From: Candidatus Tidjanibacter faecipullorum
GTDB taxonomy: Bacteria; Bacteroidota; Bacteroidia; Bacteroidales; Rikenellaceae
Length of the DNA: 64,000 bases
Assembly (NCBI GenBank): GCA_019116245.1
Contig: DXCC01000004.1
Coordinates: 88,950-152,949, forward strand
Direction: 5' to 3'
Both the position numbers and the translations under genes were made by a program. Below the pieces are notes generated by a model that did not search any database, was not told the DNA's origin, and saw nothing but the letters and a program-made list of their open reading frames with translations. Positions 15,925-24,276 of the stretch are shown piece by piece (position 1 is the stretch's first letter; each line of letters opens with the position of its first letter).

Positions 15925-18900
15925 TTATCGGGCCAATGCCTCCCGCCGGTTTGCGCGACGCATCCGGCGGCGCTGACGGCCCACGCCGACTCCGCCGAAG
16001 ATCGAATACATCACCGGCACTACCAGCAGCGTCAGAATCGTCGAGAAGGTCAGACCGCCGATGACGGCAATACCCATCGGCTGCCACAGCTCCGAGCCTT
16101 CGCCCAGACTGAGCGCCATCGGGAACATGCCGAGGATGGTGGTCAGGGCGGTCATCAGCACCGGACGCAGACGGCTCTTTCCGGCAGCCACCACGGCCTG
16201 GTTGATGCTGTAGCCGCGTTCGCGCAGCAGGTTCGTGTAGTCCACCATCACGATACCGCTCTTGACCACGATGCCGACCAGCATGATGGCACCCAGCAGG
16301 GCCATCAGACTCAGCGACGTACCCGTGAAGTAGAGGGCGAAGAAGACGCCCGGCACGGCCAGCAGTACGGTAATCATGATGATGAAGGGATAGACGAACG
16401 ACTCGAACTGGGTGGCCATCACCACATAGACGAGCAGCACGATCAGGATGAACAGCACGATCATGTCGCCGAAGGTCTCCTCCTGATCCTCGAGGGTACC
16501 GCCCACCTCGACAAAGACATCGTCGGGCAGCACGTAGTCGTCCAGCAGCGCATTGACCTGCTCCACCACGGTCCCCAGGGCCACGCCGTCGCCCAGCATC
16601 ATGGTGACGTTCACCACGCGCTGGCGGTTCTCACGCTCGATGGTAGGCGGTGCGAACTCCTCGACCACCTGGCCCACGTCGCCGACCCGGATGGCGGTAC
16701 CCTGATTGTTGTAGAGGACGATCTCCTCGATGTCCTGCACGGAGAGCCGGTAGGGTTTGGCGTAACGCACCACGATATCATACTCGTCGCCGTCCTCGCG
16801 GTACAGGCTGGCCGTATAACCGTTGATGCGGTTGCGCACGGCGTTCGAGACGGTGGCACTGTTGAGGCCGTAGTAGGCCAGCATGCGGCGGTCGAGCTTG
16901 ACGTTGAACTCGGGACGCATCTCGTCACGCGACACGGTCACGTCTCGGGCGCCATCGATCCGGGCCAGTTTGTCGCGCAGGTCGGACGCAATGACATTCG
17001 TCTCGTCGAAGTCGTAGCCGAAGATCTTGACCTCGACATTCGAGGCCGAGCCCATGCCCGAGGACATGGCGGAACCCATGCTGCCGCCGGGAGTCACCGT
17101 GAAACGCTTGATCTCCGGAATCTTGGCCAGCTCCTCACGCAGTTCATCGGTGATCGTGAAGATCGTCTTGTCCCGTTCGTGGGCCGGCGGGAACTTCAGC
17201 GTGTAGTTGATGATGTAGGAACCGGTCGTCGTCATGGCCGAGTAGGCCGTCGTTTCGGACGGCGAACCGGTACTGGTCGAGACGCGCTCCACATAGGGGT
17301 AGTTGGTGGCAATCATGTCGTCGATCTGCCGGGCGATGCGCTTGGTGTACTGCAGGCCCGTATTCTGCTCCAGCTCCACAACCATGCCGATGGAGCCGTT
17401 GTCGGAAACCGGCATGAAGTCGGTCGGCACCTGACGGGCCACCACCAGACCAACCACGAAGATGACCAGCGTGCCGATCATCACGACCGCACGGTGGCGG
17501 ACCGCCCAGGCGATCAGTGCGGCATAGCGCACGTCCAGCCGGTCGAGGAACTTGTCGATCGGTTTGAAGAGGATACCGATGCCCTTATAGGTATGGTTGT
17601 AGTTCGGCTTGAGCAGTTTGGAGGAGAGCATCGGGGTCAGCGAGATGGCCGTCAGCGTCGATACGGAGACGATGATGGAGACCATCCAGCCGAGCTCCTT
17701 GAAGAGGATGCCCGCCATGCCCGATACGAGGGTCAGCGGCAGGAACACCGCCACGACGGTCAGCGTGGTGACGATCACCGAGAGCCACACCTCGTTGGTG
17801 CCGTAGATGGCCGCCTCCTTGGCGGAGGAGCCGCGCTCCATGTGGGTGGTGATGTTTTCGAGCACCACGATCGCATCGTCCACCACCATACCGATGGCTA
17901 TGGAGAGCGAACTGAGCGAGATGATGTTGATGGTCGAATCGGTCAGGTAGAGGTAGATGAAGCCCGCCAGCAGCGAGATCGGGATCGTCACGCAGATGAT
18001 GAGCGTCGCCCGCCAGCGTCCCAGGAAGACCATGACGACCAGGATGACGAAGATGAAGGCGAACATGATCGTCTCGCTGAGCGAGTTGATGCTGTCGCGG
18101 ATATTCTCCGAACCGTCCATCAGCACACTGATCTCCACATCCGGCGGCAGGGTCTTCTCGATGGCGGGCAGTTCGTCGAAGATCCGGTTCACGATGTCGA
18201 CCGTATTGGCGCCCGACTGCTTCTGTACGACCACGCGCACGCCCAGCCGGCCGTTGATGCGTTCGTCGAGAGTCTCCTCCTCGATGGTATCGCGGATCTC
18301 GGCCACGTCACGCAGGTAGATGTCCCGTCCGCCGTAGCTCGACACCAGCACGTCGTAGAGTTCGTCGCTCGAGTCGAATTCGCCGTCGGTCTTGACGTTG
18401 ATCGTATTGTTGCCGATGTCGATCGTACCGGCCGGCACATTCACGTTTTCGGCCGCAATCACCTGGCCGAGCTGTTCGACGGTCAGGTTGTAGGCCTCCA
18501 TCTTGCGCGGATCGACATAGACCTGCACCTCGCGCACCGGGGCGCCCATCATGCTGACCGAACCGACGCCCTCGACGCGGTTGAGGCGGTTGACCAGCTG
18601 TTCGTCAAGCAGTTTGTAGAGACCATTGTAACTGTCGTCGGCCGTCACGGAGAGCACCATGACCGGGATCATGGAGCTGCTGAACTTGTAGATCGTCGGA
18701 TCGTCCACCTCGTCGGGCAGCAGCGACCGCGTACGGTCCACGGCATCGCGGATGTCGTTGGCCGCCACGTCCAGGTCTGTTCCCCATTCGAACTCGAGCG
18801 AGATCATCGAGAAGTTGTCCTCCGACCGGGAGGTGATCTCCTTCAGATTCTCCACCGTGTTGAGGTTGTCCTCCAGCACACGGGTGACGTTAGTCTCGAT

Positions 18901-19074
18901 ATCGGAAGCGTTCGCACCCGGATAGGTCGTGATGACCGATATGGCCGGCAGGTCCATCTCGGGATACATGTCGATGGCCAGATTGCTCAGCGAGAAGGCG
19001 CCGAGAATCATCACCATGATGAAGATCAGTACCGTCGAAATCGGTTTTCTGACCGCACTTTCGTATATTTTCAT
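15925..19074 (-). CDS. RND efflux pump, HAE1 (AcrB) family, system 2
   Basis: 1049-residue inner-membrane exporter. TM4 has GMVVDDAIVVLENI with the paired Asp residues of the proton relay; TM10 has VGIVVKSGIVMVDYTN with the essential Lys. The N-terminus MKIYESAVRKPISTVLIF and the motif VDPTRSLLPDEVDDP-like region are typical of Bacteroidota pumps annotated as multidrug exporters. The C-terminus ends in an Arg-rich cytosolic tail. It is only distantly similar to the pump at 10495-13680. It follows the adaptor gene by 47 bases. Confidence 0.95.
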   Translation of the reverse strand: MKIYESAVRKPISTVLIFIMVMILGAFSLSNLAIDMYPEMDLPAISVITTYPGANASDIETNVTRVLEDNLNTVENLKEITSRSEDNFSMISLEFEWGTDLDVAANDIRDAVDRTRSLLPDEVDDPTIYKFSSSMIPVMVLSVTADDSYNGLYKLLDEQLVNRLNRVEGVGSVSMMGAPVREVQVYVDPRKMEAYNLTVEQLGQVIAAENVNVPAGTIDIGNNTINVKTDGEFDSSDELYDVLVSSYGGRDIYLRDVAEIRDTIEEETLDERINGRLGVRVVVQKQSGANTVDIVNRIFDELPAIEKTLPPDVEISVLMDGSENIRDSINSLSETIMFAFIFVILVVMVFLGRWRATLIICVTIPISLLAGFIYLYLTDSTINIISLSSLSIAIGMVVDDAIVVLENITTHMERGSSAKEAAIYGTNEVWLSVIVTTLTVVAVFLPLTLVSGMAGILFKELGWMVSIIVSVSTLTAISLTPMLSSKLLKPNYNHTYKGIGILFKPIDKFLDRLDVRYAALIAWAVRHRAVVMIGTLVIFVVGLVVARQVPTDFMPVSDNGSIGMVVELEQNTGLQYTKRIARQIDDMIATNYPYVERVSTSTGSPSETTAYSAMTTTGSYIINYTLKFPPAHERDKTIFTITDELREELAKIPEIKRFTVTPGGSMGSAMSSGMGSASNVEVKIFGYDFDETNVIASDLRDKLARIDGARDVTVSRDEMRPEFNVKLDRRMLAYYGLNSATVSNAVRNRINGYTASLYREDGDEYDIVVRYAKPYRLSVQDIEEIVLYNNQGTAIRVGDVGQVVEEFAPPTIERENRQRVVNVTMMLGDGVALGTVVEQVNALLDDYVLPDDVFVEVGGTLEDQEETFGDMIVLFILIVLLVYVVMATQFESFVYPFIIMITVLLAVPGVFFALYFTGTSLSLMALLGAIMLVGIVVKSGIVMVDYTNLLRERGYSINQAVVAAGKSRLRPVLMTALTTILGMFPMALSLGEGSELWQPMGIAVIGGLTFSTILTLLVVPVMYSIFGGVGVGRQRRRMRRANRREALAR

Positions 19075-19121
19075 AAGTTGCCGTTTTCCCTGTTAAAACA
19101 CACTTGCGGGGTCCGGGGCGG

Positions 19122-20156
19122 TCACTCGCCCTCCATGACCGAAACCGCCATGCCGCCCAGCAGCCGTGCCGAACCGGCAATGACCACCTCCTCGCCGTCC
19201 TTCAGGCCGTCGAGAATCTCGATCCGGTCGCCTACCTGACGGCCCACGGTCACGAAGCGGCGCTCCGCATGGCCGTCCTGCACGACATACACATAGCGCT
19301 CGTTGGTGCCGGTCATGCGCTGCACGGCCACATCCAGCACGGTCACGCTCCGCTCCAGTCCCATGTTGAAGAGCGTCCGGGCATACATGCCGGGGCGCAG
19401 CCGCATGTCGGGGTTGGGAATGGTCACCTCCACCTCGAAGGTACGCGAGGAGGCGTCGAGGGCCGGCGCGATGCGGCTCACCTTGCCGGAGAAGGTCTCC
19501 TCGGGATAGATGTCGAGCCGCACCTCAACGGGCATGCCCATGTAGACGTGCGGGAAATACTGCTCCGAGACATAGACGTAGGCCTTGAGCGGGTTCATCT
19601 GCATCACCTGATAGATGCCGCCGCCCGATACGGCCGAAAAGAGATCGCCCACCTCGTTGTTGCGGAGCGTCACCACGCCGTCGAAGGGGCTGCGCAGGGT
19701 CAGGTTCTCCTCAAGGTTGGCCACCGTCTCCTTCAGCACGTTGATGCTCGTCTCGGTGGCATCCATCTCCTGTTTGGAGATGCCGCCGGTCTCATAGACC
19801 CGCTGCATGCGGGCAAAATCCAGCTCCAGGTTGGCCAGCTGGATGGCATTCGTGTTGTACTGGGTCTTGTCCAGCTCGGCCAGGATCTGTCCCTTCTTCA
19901 CCCGGTCGCCCACCTCCACGTTGAGCTTCTCGATGCGCGCCGCCACGGAGGGGACGATATAGGTTGTCTTGTTGGGTTCCAGGTTGGCCGTGAAGCTCAC
20001 CGTCTGGGCCACCTCCTCCACGCGGGCCTTCTCCACCTTGACGGAGACCGTCTCCTGGGCCTCGGTGTCGCTCTTTTTGGCTTCTCCCCGGCATCCCGTC
20101 AGCGCAACCGCCGCCCATACGGCAGCCGCGATCCAAAGCAGTCTGCTACTTCTCAT
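19122..20156 (-). CDS. RND efflux periplasmic adaptor, system 2
   Basis: 344-residue membrane fusion lipoprotein (signal MRSSRLLWIAAAVWAAVALTG then Cys22). The two lipoyl half-motifs (RIEKLNVEVGDRVKKGQILAELD and LRSPFDGVVTLRNNEVGDLF) flank a short helical hairpin. The beta-barrel and membrane-proximal domains follow and end GLKDGEEVVIAGSARLLGGMAVSVMEGE. The start at 20156 is chosen because the signal peptide begins there; the frame stays open upstream into the preceding gene. It lies 28 bases after the outer-membrane factor gene. Confidence 0.93.
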   Translation of the reverse strand: MRSSRLLWIAAAVWAAVALTGCRGEAKKSDTEAQETVSVKVEKARVEEVAQTVSFTANLEPNKTTYIVPSVAARIEKLNVEVGDRVKKGQILAELDKTQYNTNAIQLANLELDFARMQRVYETGGISKQEMDATETSINVLKETVANLEENLTLRSPFDGVVTLRNNEVGDLFSAVSGGGIYQVMQMNPLKAYVYVSEQYFPHVYMGMPVEVRLDIYPEETFSGKVSRIAPALDASSRTFEVEVTIPNPDMRLRPGMYARTLFNMGLERSVTVLDVAVQRMTGTNERYVYVVQDGHAERRFVTVGRQVGDRIEILDGLKDGEEVVIAGSARLLGGMAVSVMEGE

Positions 20157-20184
20157 GGTTATCTCTGTTTTTTTGATTTGTTCG

Positions 20185-21684
20185 TCACTGGTTCTGTTCC
20201 GTTCCGGCCACCTCGTAATCCATGCCGACGATCTGCTCGTAGTCGGCCTGGGCGGCCAGGTAATCATACACGGCCTGCGTATAGTTCAGCCGCGCCTGCG
20301 TCAGCTGCAACTGGGCCGAGTTGAGTTCCAGAATCGTTCCCATGCCGCCGCCGTAACGGGCATCGGTGATGTCGTAGGCTTTCTGTGCCTGCGCCACGGA
20401 GGTCTCGCTGGCCGCCATCTTGCTGCGGGCCGTCATCAGATTGCTGATCGACGAACGCACCTGCATGCCGAGCGACTCCTCCTGGTATTCGCGCTGCAGC
20501 TGGAGCTGTTCGATGGCAATCCGCGTCTGACGCGCCTGCTGGTTCACCCGGGTACCCGAGAAGATCGGTATCGAAATCGACACGCCGAAGGTCAGCGGGT
20601 GCTGCCACCAGAAGCTGTGTGACGTCGTGGCGGACGAGGAGCCCATGCCGCCCAGCAGATCGCCCATCAGTCCGGCCAGGTCGGCCATGCCGGCCGGCCC
20701 GAGTGCATTGGTCACGCCGGCCACCAGGTCGGGATACTTGGCCAGATCGACGTCGGGGAACATGCTGCCCCAACCGGCATCGCCGAAGTTGATCTCGGGC
20801 ATGTCGTTGCCGTAGAGGCTGAACTGGCCGAACGCCGCAATGGTGGGCATGCGCTGGGCATTGACCACCTTGAGCTGATTTTCAAGCAGGCGCGCCTGAA
20901 TGTCGAGCGAACGCAGGTCGCTGTTGTTGCTGATGTCGGTCGAATAGTAGGCATTCGCCTCGGCCGCGTCGGCAAAGCCGTCGAGCGACCCTTCCAGTTC
21001 GAGCGCCACATCCATCGGCAGGCTCAGCAGCATGTGCAGGTAGAGATCGGCCACCTCGATGGCCCCCTCGGTCTGGATGATGGTCGGCTGCAGACTGCTG
21101 AGCTGCACCTGGGCCGTCAACAGATCGTACTCGGAGGCCAGCTCGGCCTCGAATTTGCCCTGGGTGTCATCGACCGTCTTCTGGGAGAGGGATTCGCTCT
21201 CGTGCAGCACGTCGAGCGACTCGCGGAGCAGCAGCAGGTTGTAGAAGGCCTTGCGGACCTCGTTGACCAGCGACAGCCGCGAGGCGCGCGCCGACTCGAT
21301 CGCCTCCTCCATCTGGGTGCGGTTCATCTTGATCGACGCGTAGACGGCCGGCACGAAGAGGGGCACGGAGAGATCGGCTCCCAGCGACACCGTATTGTCG
21401 GCACCGAAGGTGAGGCCGCTGCGCGACATGGTCTGCTTGATGGCGGCATAGCTGTACGATCCCGAAGCCGACAGGGACGGCAGCAGGTTGCCGACGGTCT
21501 CCTTGCGGACATAGTCCTGCCGCTGGATCTCCAGATCGGCGACCCGGATCATGGGGTTGTCGTTGAGCGCGATTTCCAGCGCCCGGTCGAGCGTCAGCGT
21601 CAACCGGGCTGACGGAGCGGGTTCCTCGGCCGCCAGCTGCAGGACGGCCAGTACCGCAAAGAGAGTCATGAACGCTCTTTTCAT
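20185..21684 (-). CDS. RND efflux outer-membrane factor (TolC type), system 2
   Basis: 499 residues with a cleavable signal peptide (MKRAFMTLFAVLAVLQLAA) and no lipobox, unlike the system 1 channel. TolC repeats are seen at LTLDRALEIALNDNPMIRVADLEIQRQDYVRKE and near VAQAQKAYDITDARYGGGMGTILELNSAQLQLTQARLNYTQAVYDYLAAQADYEQ. An insertion of about 50 Gly/Ala/Ser/Met-rich residues (GLMGDLLGGMGSSSATTSHS) interrupts the middle. It starts 21 bases after the tetR-like gene and is co-transcribed with the adaptor and pump genes. Confidence 0.92.
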   Translation of the reverse strand: MKRAFMTLFAVLAVLQLAAEEPAPSARLTLTLDRALEIALNDNPMIRVADLEIQRQDYVRKETVGNLLPSLSASGSYSYAAIKQTMSRSGLTFGADNTVSLGADLSVPLFVPAVYASIKMNRTQMEEAIESARASRLSLVNEVRKAFYNLLLLRESLDVLHESESLSQKTVDDTQGKFEAELASEYDLLTAQVQLSSLQPTIIQTEGAIEVADLYLHMLLSLPMDVALELEGSLDGFADAAEANAYYSTDISNNSDLRSLDIQARLLENQLKVVNAQRMPTIAAFGQFSLYGNDMPEINFGDAGWGSMFPDVDLAKYPDLVAGVTNALGPAGMADLAGLMGDLLGGMGSSSATTSHSFWWQHPLTFGVSISIPIFSGTRVNQQARQTRIAIEQLQLQREYQEESLGMQVRSSISNLMTARSKMAASETSVAQAQKAYDITDARYGGGMGTILELNSAQLQLTQARLNYTQAVYDYLAAQADYEQIVGMDYEVAGTEQNQ

Positions 21685-21705
21685 GCGTAATGGGAAATTT
21701 GATGG

Positions 21706-22335
21706 TTATAGCTGTTTTCTGTCTTTCATTTTGGCGTCGATGTAGGCCCGTCCCTCGTCGGTAGTGATACCCCGCACGAAGAGCATCATCAGCATGCGCA
21801 TCTCGTCCAGCTGGGAGCTCTCGTTGACCGGACCGGCCGCAATGATCCGCTCGGAGAAGTCGCGGTGCAGCCCGTAGAGGTACCGGGTGAATCCGCGCGC
21901 CATGATCGTCTCGTCGATCCATCCCAGGAACATGCCCTGCTCCTTGCCGCGCCGCAGACACGCCTCGCTGCAGGCCACGATCTGTTCGTAGTACTTCCGC
22001 ACGATGTCTTCAAAGATCTGCGGATAGAACCTCAACAGATCGATCATCAAGTTTCGTGCCGAAGTCTTGAACTCGGTGCCGTGGCCCGACATGATCCACA
22101 TCTCGTCGATCGCATTCTCGGCCCGGGACATGGGGCCGACCAGCATCGCCTCCTGCTGCTTGACATAGGTCTCAATGGCCTGCCGCACCAGATGCTCCCG
22201 ATCGGTAAACTGCTCGTAGAGCGTCCGTTTCGATATGCCGCACACCGATGCGATGTCGTCCATCCGCACCGACTTGATGCCCAGATCGGTGAACAGCCGC
22301 AGGGCCGTATCCACTATCCGTTCCTTCAGTTCCAT
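21706..22335 (-). CDS. TetR family regulator of efflux operon 2
   Basis: 209 residues. The N-terminal helix-turn-helix reads MDDIASVCGISKRTLYEQFTDREHLV (about residues 24-49), standard for TetR repressors; the C-terminal ~150 residues form the variable ligand domain. As the first gene of the tetR-outer membrane factor-adaptor-pump-PII operon it probably represses its own operon and responds to a pump substrate. The start at 22335 is supported by the -7 box TATCTTTG at 22364-22357, which lies inside the longer alternative frame. Confidence 0.92.
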   Translation of the reverse strand: MELKERIVDTALRLFTDLGIKSVRMDDIASVCGISKRTLYEQFTDREHLVRQAIETYVKQQEAMLVGPMSRAENAIDEMWIMSGHGTEFKTSARNLMIDLLRFYPQIFEDIVRKYYEQIVACSEACLRRGKEQGMFLGWIDETIMARGFTRYLYGLHRDFSERIIAAGPVNESSQLDEMRMLMMLFVRGITTDEGRAYIDAKMKDRKQL

Positions 22336-22356
22336 AATCTTATTCTTCAGACGAAG

Positions 22357-22364
22357 CAAAGATA
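22357..22364 (-). promoter_or_regulatory. -7 box of efflux operon 2
   Basis: TATCTTTG 22 bases before the tetR-like start. The -33 region is only a T-rich stretch. No clean palindrome that could be the TetR operator was identified. Confidence 0.6.
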
Positions 22365-22465
22365 GAGAAAACTTAAGATAAAAAAAAAGTTTTCTCCGTC
22401 AATCCGTCCGCAAACACCCCCGAACCGCCCCGCATGCGGGGCGAAACGCCGCCGGGACCGGGCAC

Positions 22466-22500
22466 AAAAAAAACGCCCCTGCCCGTCAAGGGCAGAGGCG
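22466..22500 (-). terminator. Terminator of the Cys-tailed peptide gene
   Basis: Minus-strand CGCCTCTGCCC pairs with GGGCAGGGGCG around a 5-base loop, followed by eight T. Confidence 0.85.
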
Positions 22501-22535
22501 TCCGAGGGTCGATCCGGTCCGAACCGGCGGAACCG

Positions 22536-22793
22536 TCACACGGAAGCGCAGCTGCTGCAGTTGCCGCCGCATACGGTCGTATCGTCGCAGGCGGCCTTCT
22601 TGCCGGCCCGTTCGGCATCCAGTTCATGCGTCTCCTGCACGGCACACTTGATGCCGCGTTCGCGCATATGCTTGTTTTCGCTGATTTCGGAATCGATGTT
22701 GTGCCCCTTGATCATCAGCGTCAGGGACATGCCCAGCACGAAGAAAGCGACCAGCACGATGGCGATCAGAATTACGATCCATGTTGTACTCAT
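22536..22793 (-). CDS. Small membrane protein with a cysteine-rich C-terminal tail
   Basis: 85 residues. One N-terminal transmembrane segment (TWIVILIAIVLVAFFVLGMSLTLM) is followed by a charged linker and a C-terminal tail ACDDTTVCGGNCSSCASV with four cysteines (C-x6-C-x3-C-x2-C). Similar small proteins are widespread in Bacteroidales; no function is known to me. The cysteines could bind a metal or a cluster on the cytosolic side if the N-terminus is outside. It is transcribed divergently from trkA, from a -7 box at 22876-22869, and has its own terminator. Confidence 0.75.
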   Translation of the reverse strand: MSTTWIVILIAIVLVAFFVLGMSLTLMIKGHNIDSEISENKHMRERGIKCAVQETHELDAERAGKKAACDDTTVCGGNCSSCASV

Positions 22794-22868
22794 AGCATGA
22801 CGAGCCGGCTTTTCGGCCGCACCTGCAGGCCGTGGATGAAAAAGAGGAGCCATCCGCCCGACTCGCGA

Positions 22869-22885
22869 CAAATTTATTAAATTTG
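22869..22885. promoter_or_regulatory. Back-to-back divergent -7 boxes forming a palindrome
   Basis: CAAATTTA-T-TAAATTTG: the right half is TAAATTTG on the plus strand (for trkA, 33 bases before its ATG), and the left half read on the minus strand is the same TAAATTTG (for the Cys-tailed peptide, 76 bases before its ATG). No TTTG -33 box is found at the usual distance on either side. Confidence 0.65.
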
Positions 22886-22917
22886 CGGATAATTTGAGGA
22901 TAAATTTCTTTTTCCAG

Positions 22918-24255
22918 ATGAAAATCATCATAGCGGGAGCCGGAGAGGTGGGCCAGCACCTGGCCAAAATGCTCAGCGGCGAGGATCACGACATCACGGT
23001 GATCGACTCGGACGCCAAGTTGCTCGACGACCTGGCCGGTCTGGCCGACATCGTCGCCATCGAGGGCGACTGCACGACCTTCGCCGCCCTGCGCAAAGCC
23101 TCCGTCCGGAAAGCCGACCTCTTCATTGCGGTCAACCACGAGGAGAACATCAACGTGCTCTCCGCCATCCTGGCCAAGCAGCTCGGCGCCCGGAAATCCA
23201 TTGCCCGCATCGACAACAACGAATACCTCGAGCCGAACAACAAGGAGATGTTCATGAACCTGGGCATCGACTACCTGTTCTATCCGGAACGGGTCGCCGC
23301 CCGCGAGGTGATCAACCTGCTCGGACACACCTCCACGACCGAATACGTCGATTTTTCGGGCGGCAAGCTGTCGCTGGTGGTCTTTCCGATCGACGCCACC
23401 TCCGAGTTCACGGGCCGCACCGTGGGCGAGGTGTGTGCCCAGGCCGGCGAGGACTTCCGTCCGGTGGCCATCAGCCGTGACAACCGCACGATCATTCCCC
23501 ACTCGCGTGACCGCTTCTACGAGGGCGACACGGTCTACATCATCGCCAACGCCGCGGCGGCCCGCAAGGTGACGGGCTACTCGGGCAAGACGAACGTGGT
23601 GATCCGCAACCTGATGATCCTCGGCGGCAGCCGCATCGGCGTCCGCATCGCCACGGAACTGCAGGACGAACTGAACGTCAAACTGATCGAATACAACGCC
23701 GAGAAGGCCTACAAACTGGCCGAGATGCTCGAGAAGACCCTCATCATCAACGAGGACGGCCGCGACATCGACGCCATGATGGAGGAGGGCATCACCAGCA
23801 TGGATGCCTTCGTGGCCGTCACGGGCCGGGCCGAGACCAACATCCTGACGGCCATGCTGGCCAAACGGATGGGCGTGAAGAAGGTGATCGCCGAGGTGGA
23901 GAACCTCACCTACATCAACCTGGCCGAGAGCATCGGCATCGACACGATCATCAACAAGAAACAGATCACGGCCAGCCGTATCTTCCGCTTCACGATGGAC
24001 ACCGACGTTCAGGCCATCAAGTGCCTGACGGGCAGCGAAGCCGAGGTGCTCGAGTTCGTGGTAAAGCCCGATGCGCCGATCACCCGCTCGACGCTCCGCA
24101 CGGCCGGTTTCCCGAACGACGCAACCATCGGCGGCATCGTCCGGGGCGACAAGGTCTTCATCCCCAACGCCGACTTCCAGATCAACGCCTACGACCGGGC
24201 CGTTGTCTTCGCCCTGCCGGCCGCCATTCCGAAGATCGGCCGCTACTTCAACTAA
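22918..24255 (+). CDS. trkA: Trk potassium uptake peripheral protein TrkA
   Basis: 445-residue cytosolic gating subunit of a Trk/Ktr K+ channel. It has two RCK units: the first nucleotide-binding loop is GAGEVGQHLAKML (~6-18), with acidic VIDSD after beta-2, and the second LGGSRIGVRIATEL (~235). RCK_C domains follow each. The start MKIIIAGAGEVG is the canonical one; an upstream in-frame start would lie too close to the -7 box at 22878-22885. No trkH/ktrB membrane subunit is in the window, so its partner must be elsewhere. A GH3-like gene follows 21 bases later. Confidence 0.93.
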   Translation: MKIIIAGAGEVGQHLAKMLSGEDHDITVIDSDAKLLDDLAGLADIVAIEGDCTTFAALRKASVRKADLFIAVNHEENINVLSAILAKQLGARKSIARIDNNEYLEPNNKEMFMNLGIDYLFYPERVAAREVINLLGHTSTTEYVDFSGGKLSLVVFPIDATSEFTGRTVGEVCAQAGEDFRPVAISRDNRTIIPHSRDRFYEGDTVYIIANAAAARKVTGYSGKTNVVIRNLMILGGSRIGVRIATELQDELNVKLIEYNAEKAYKLAEMLEKTLIINEDGRDIDAMMEEGITSMDAFVAVTGRAETNILTAMLAKRMGVKKVIAEVENLTYINLAESIGIDTIINKKQITASRIFRFTMDTDVQAIKCLTGSEAEVLEFVVKPDAPITRSTLRTAGFPNDATIGGIVRGDKVFIPNADFQINAYDRAVVFALPAAIPKIGRYFN

Positions 24256-24276
24256 TTGTTCCTCAACCCTACCCCT

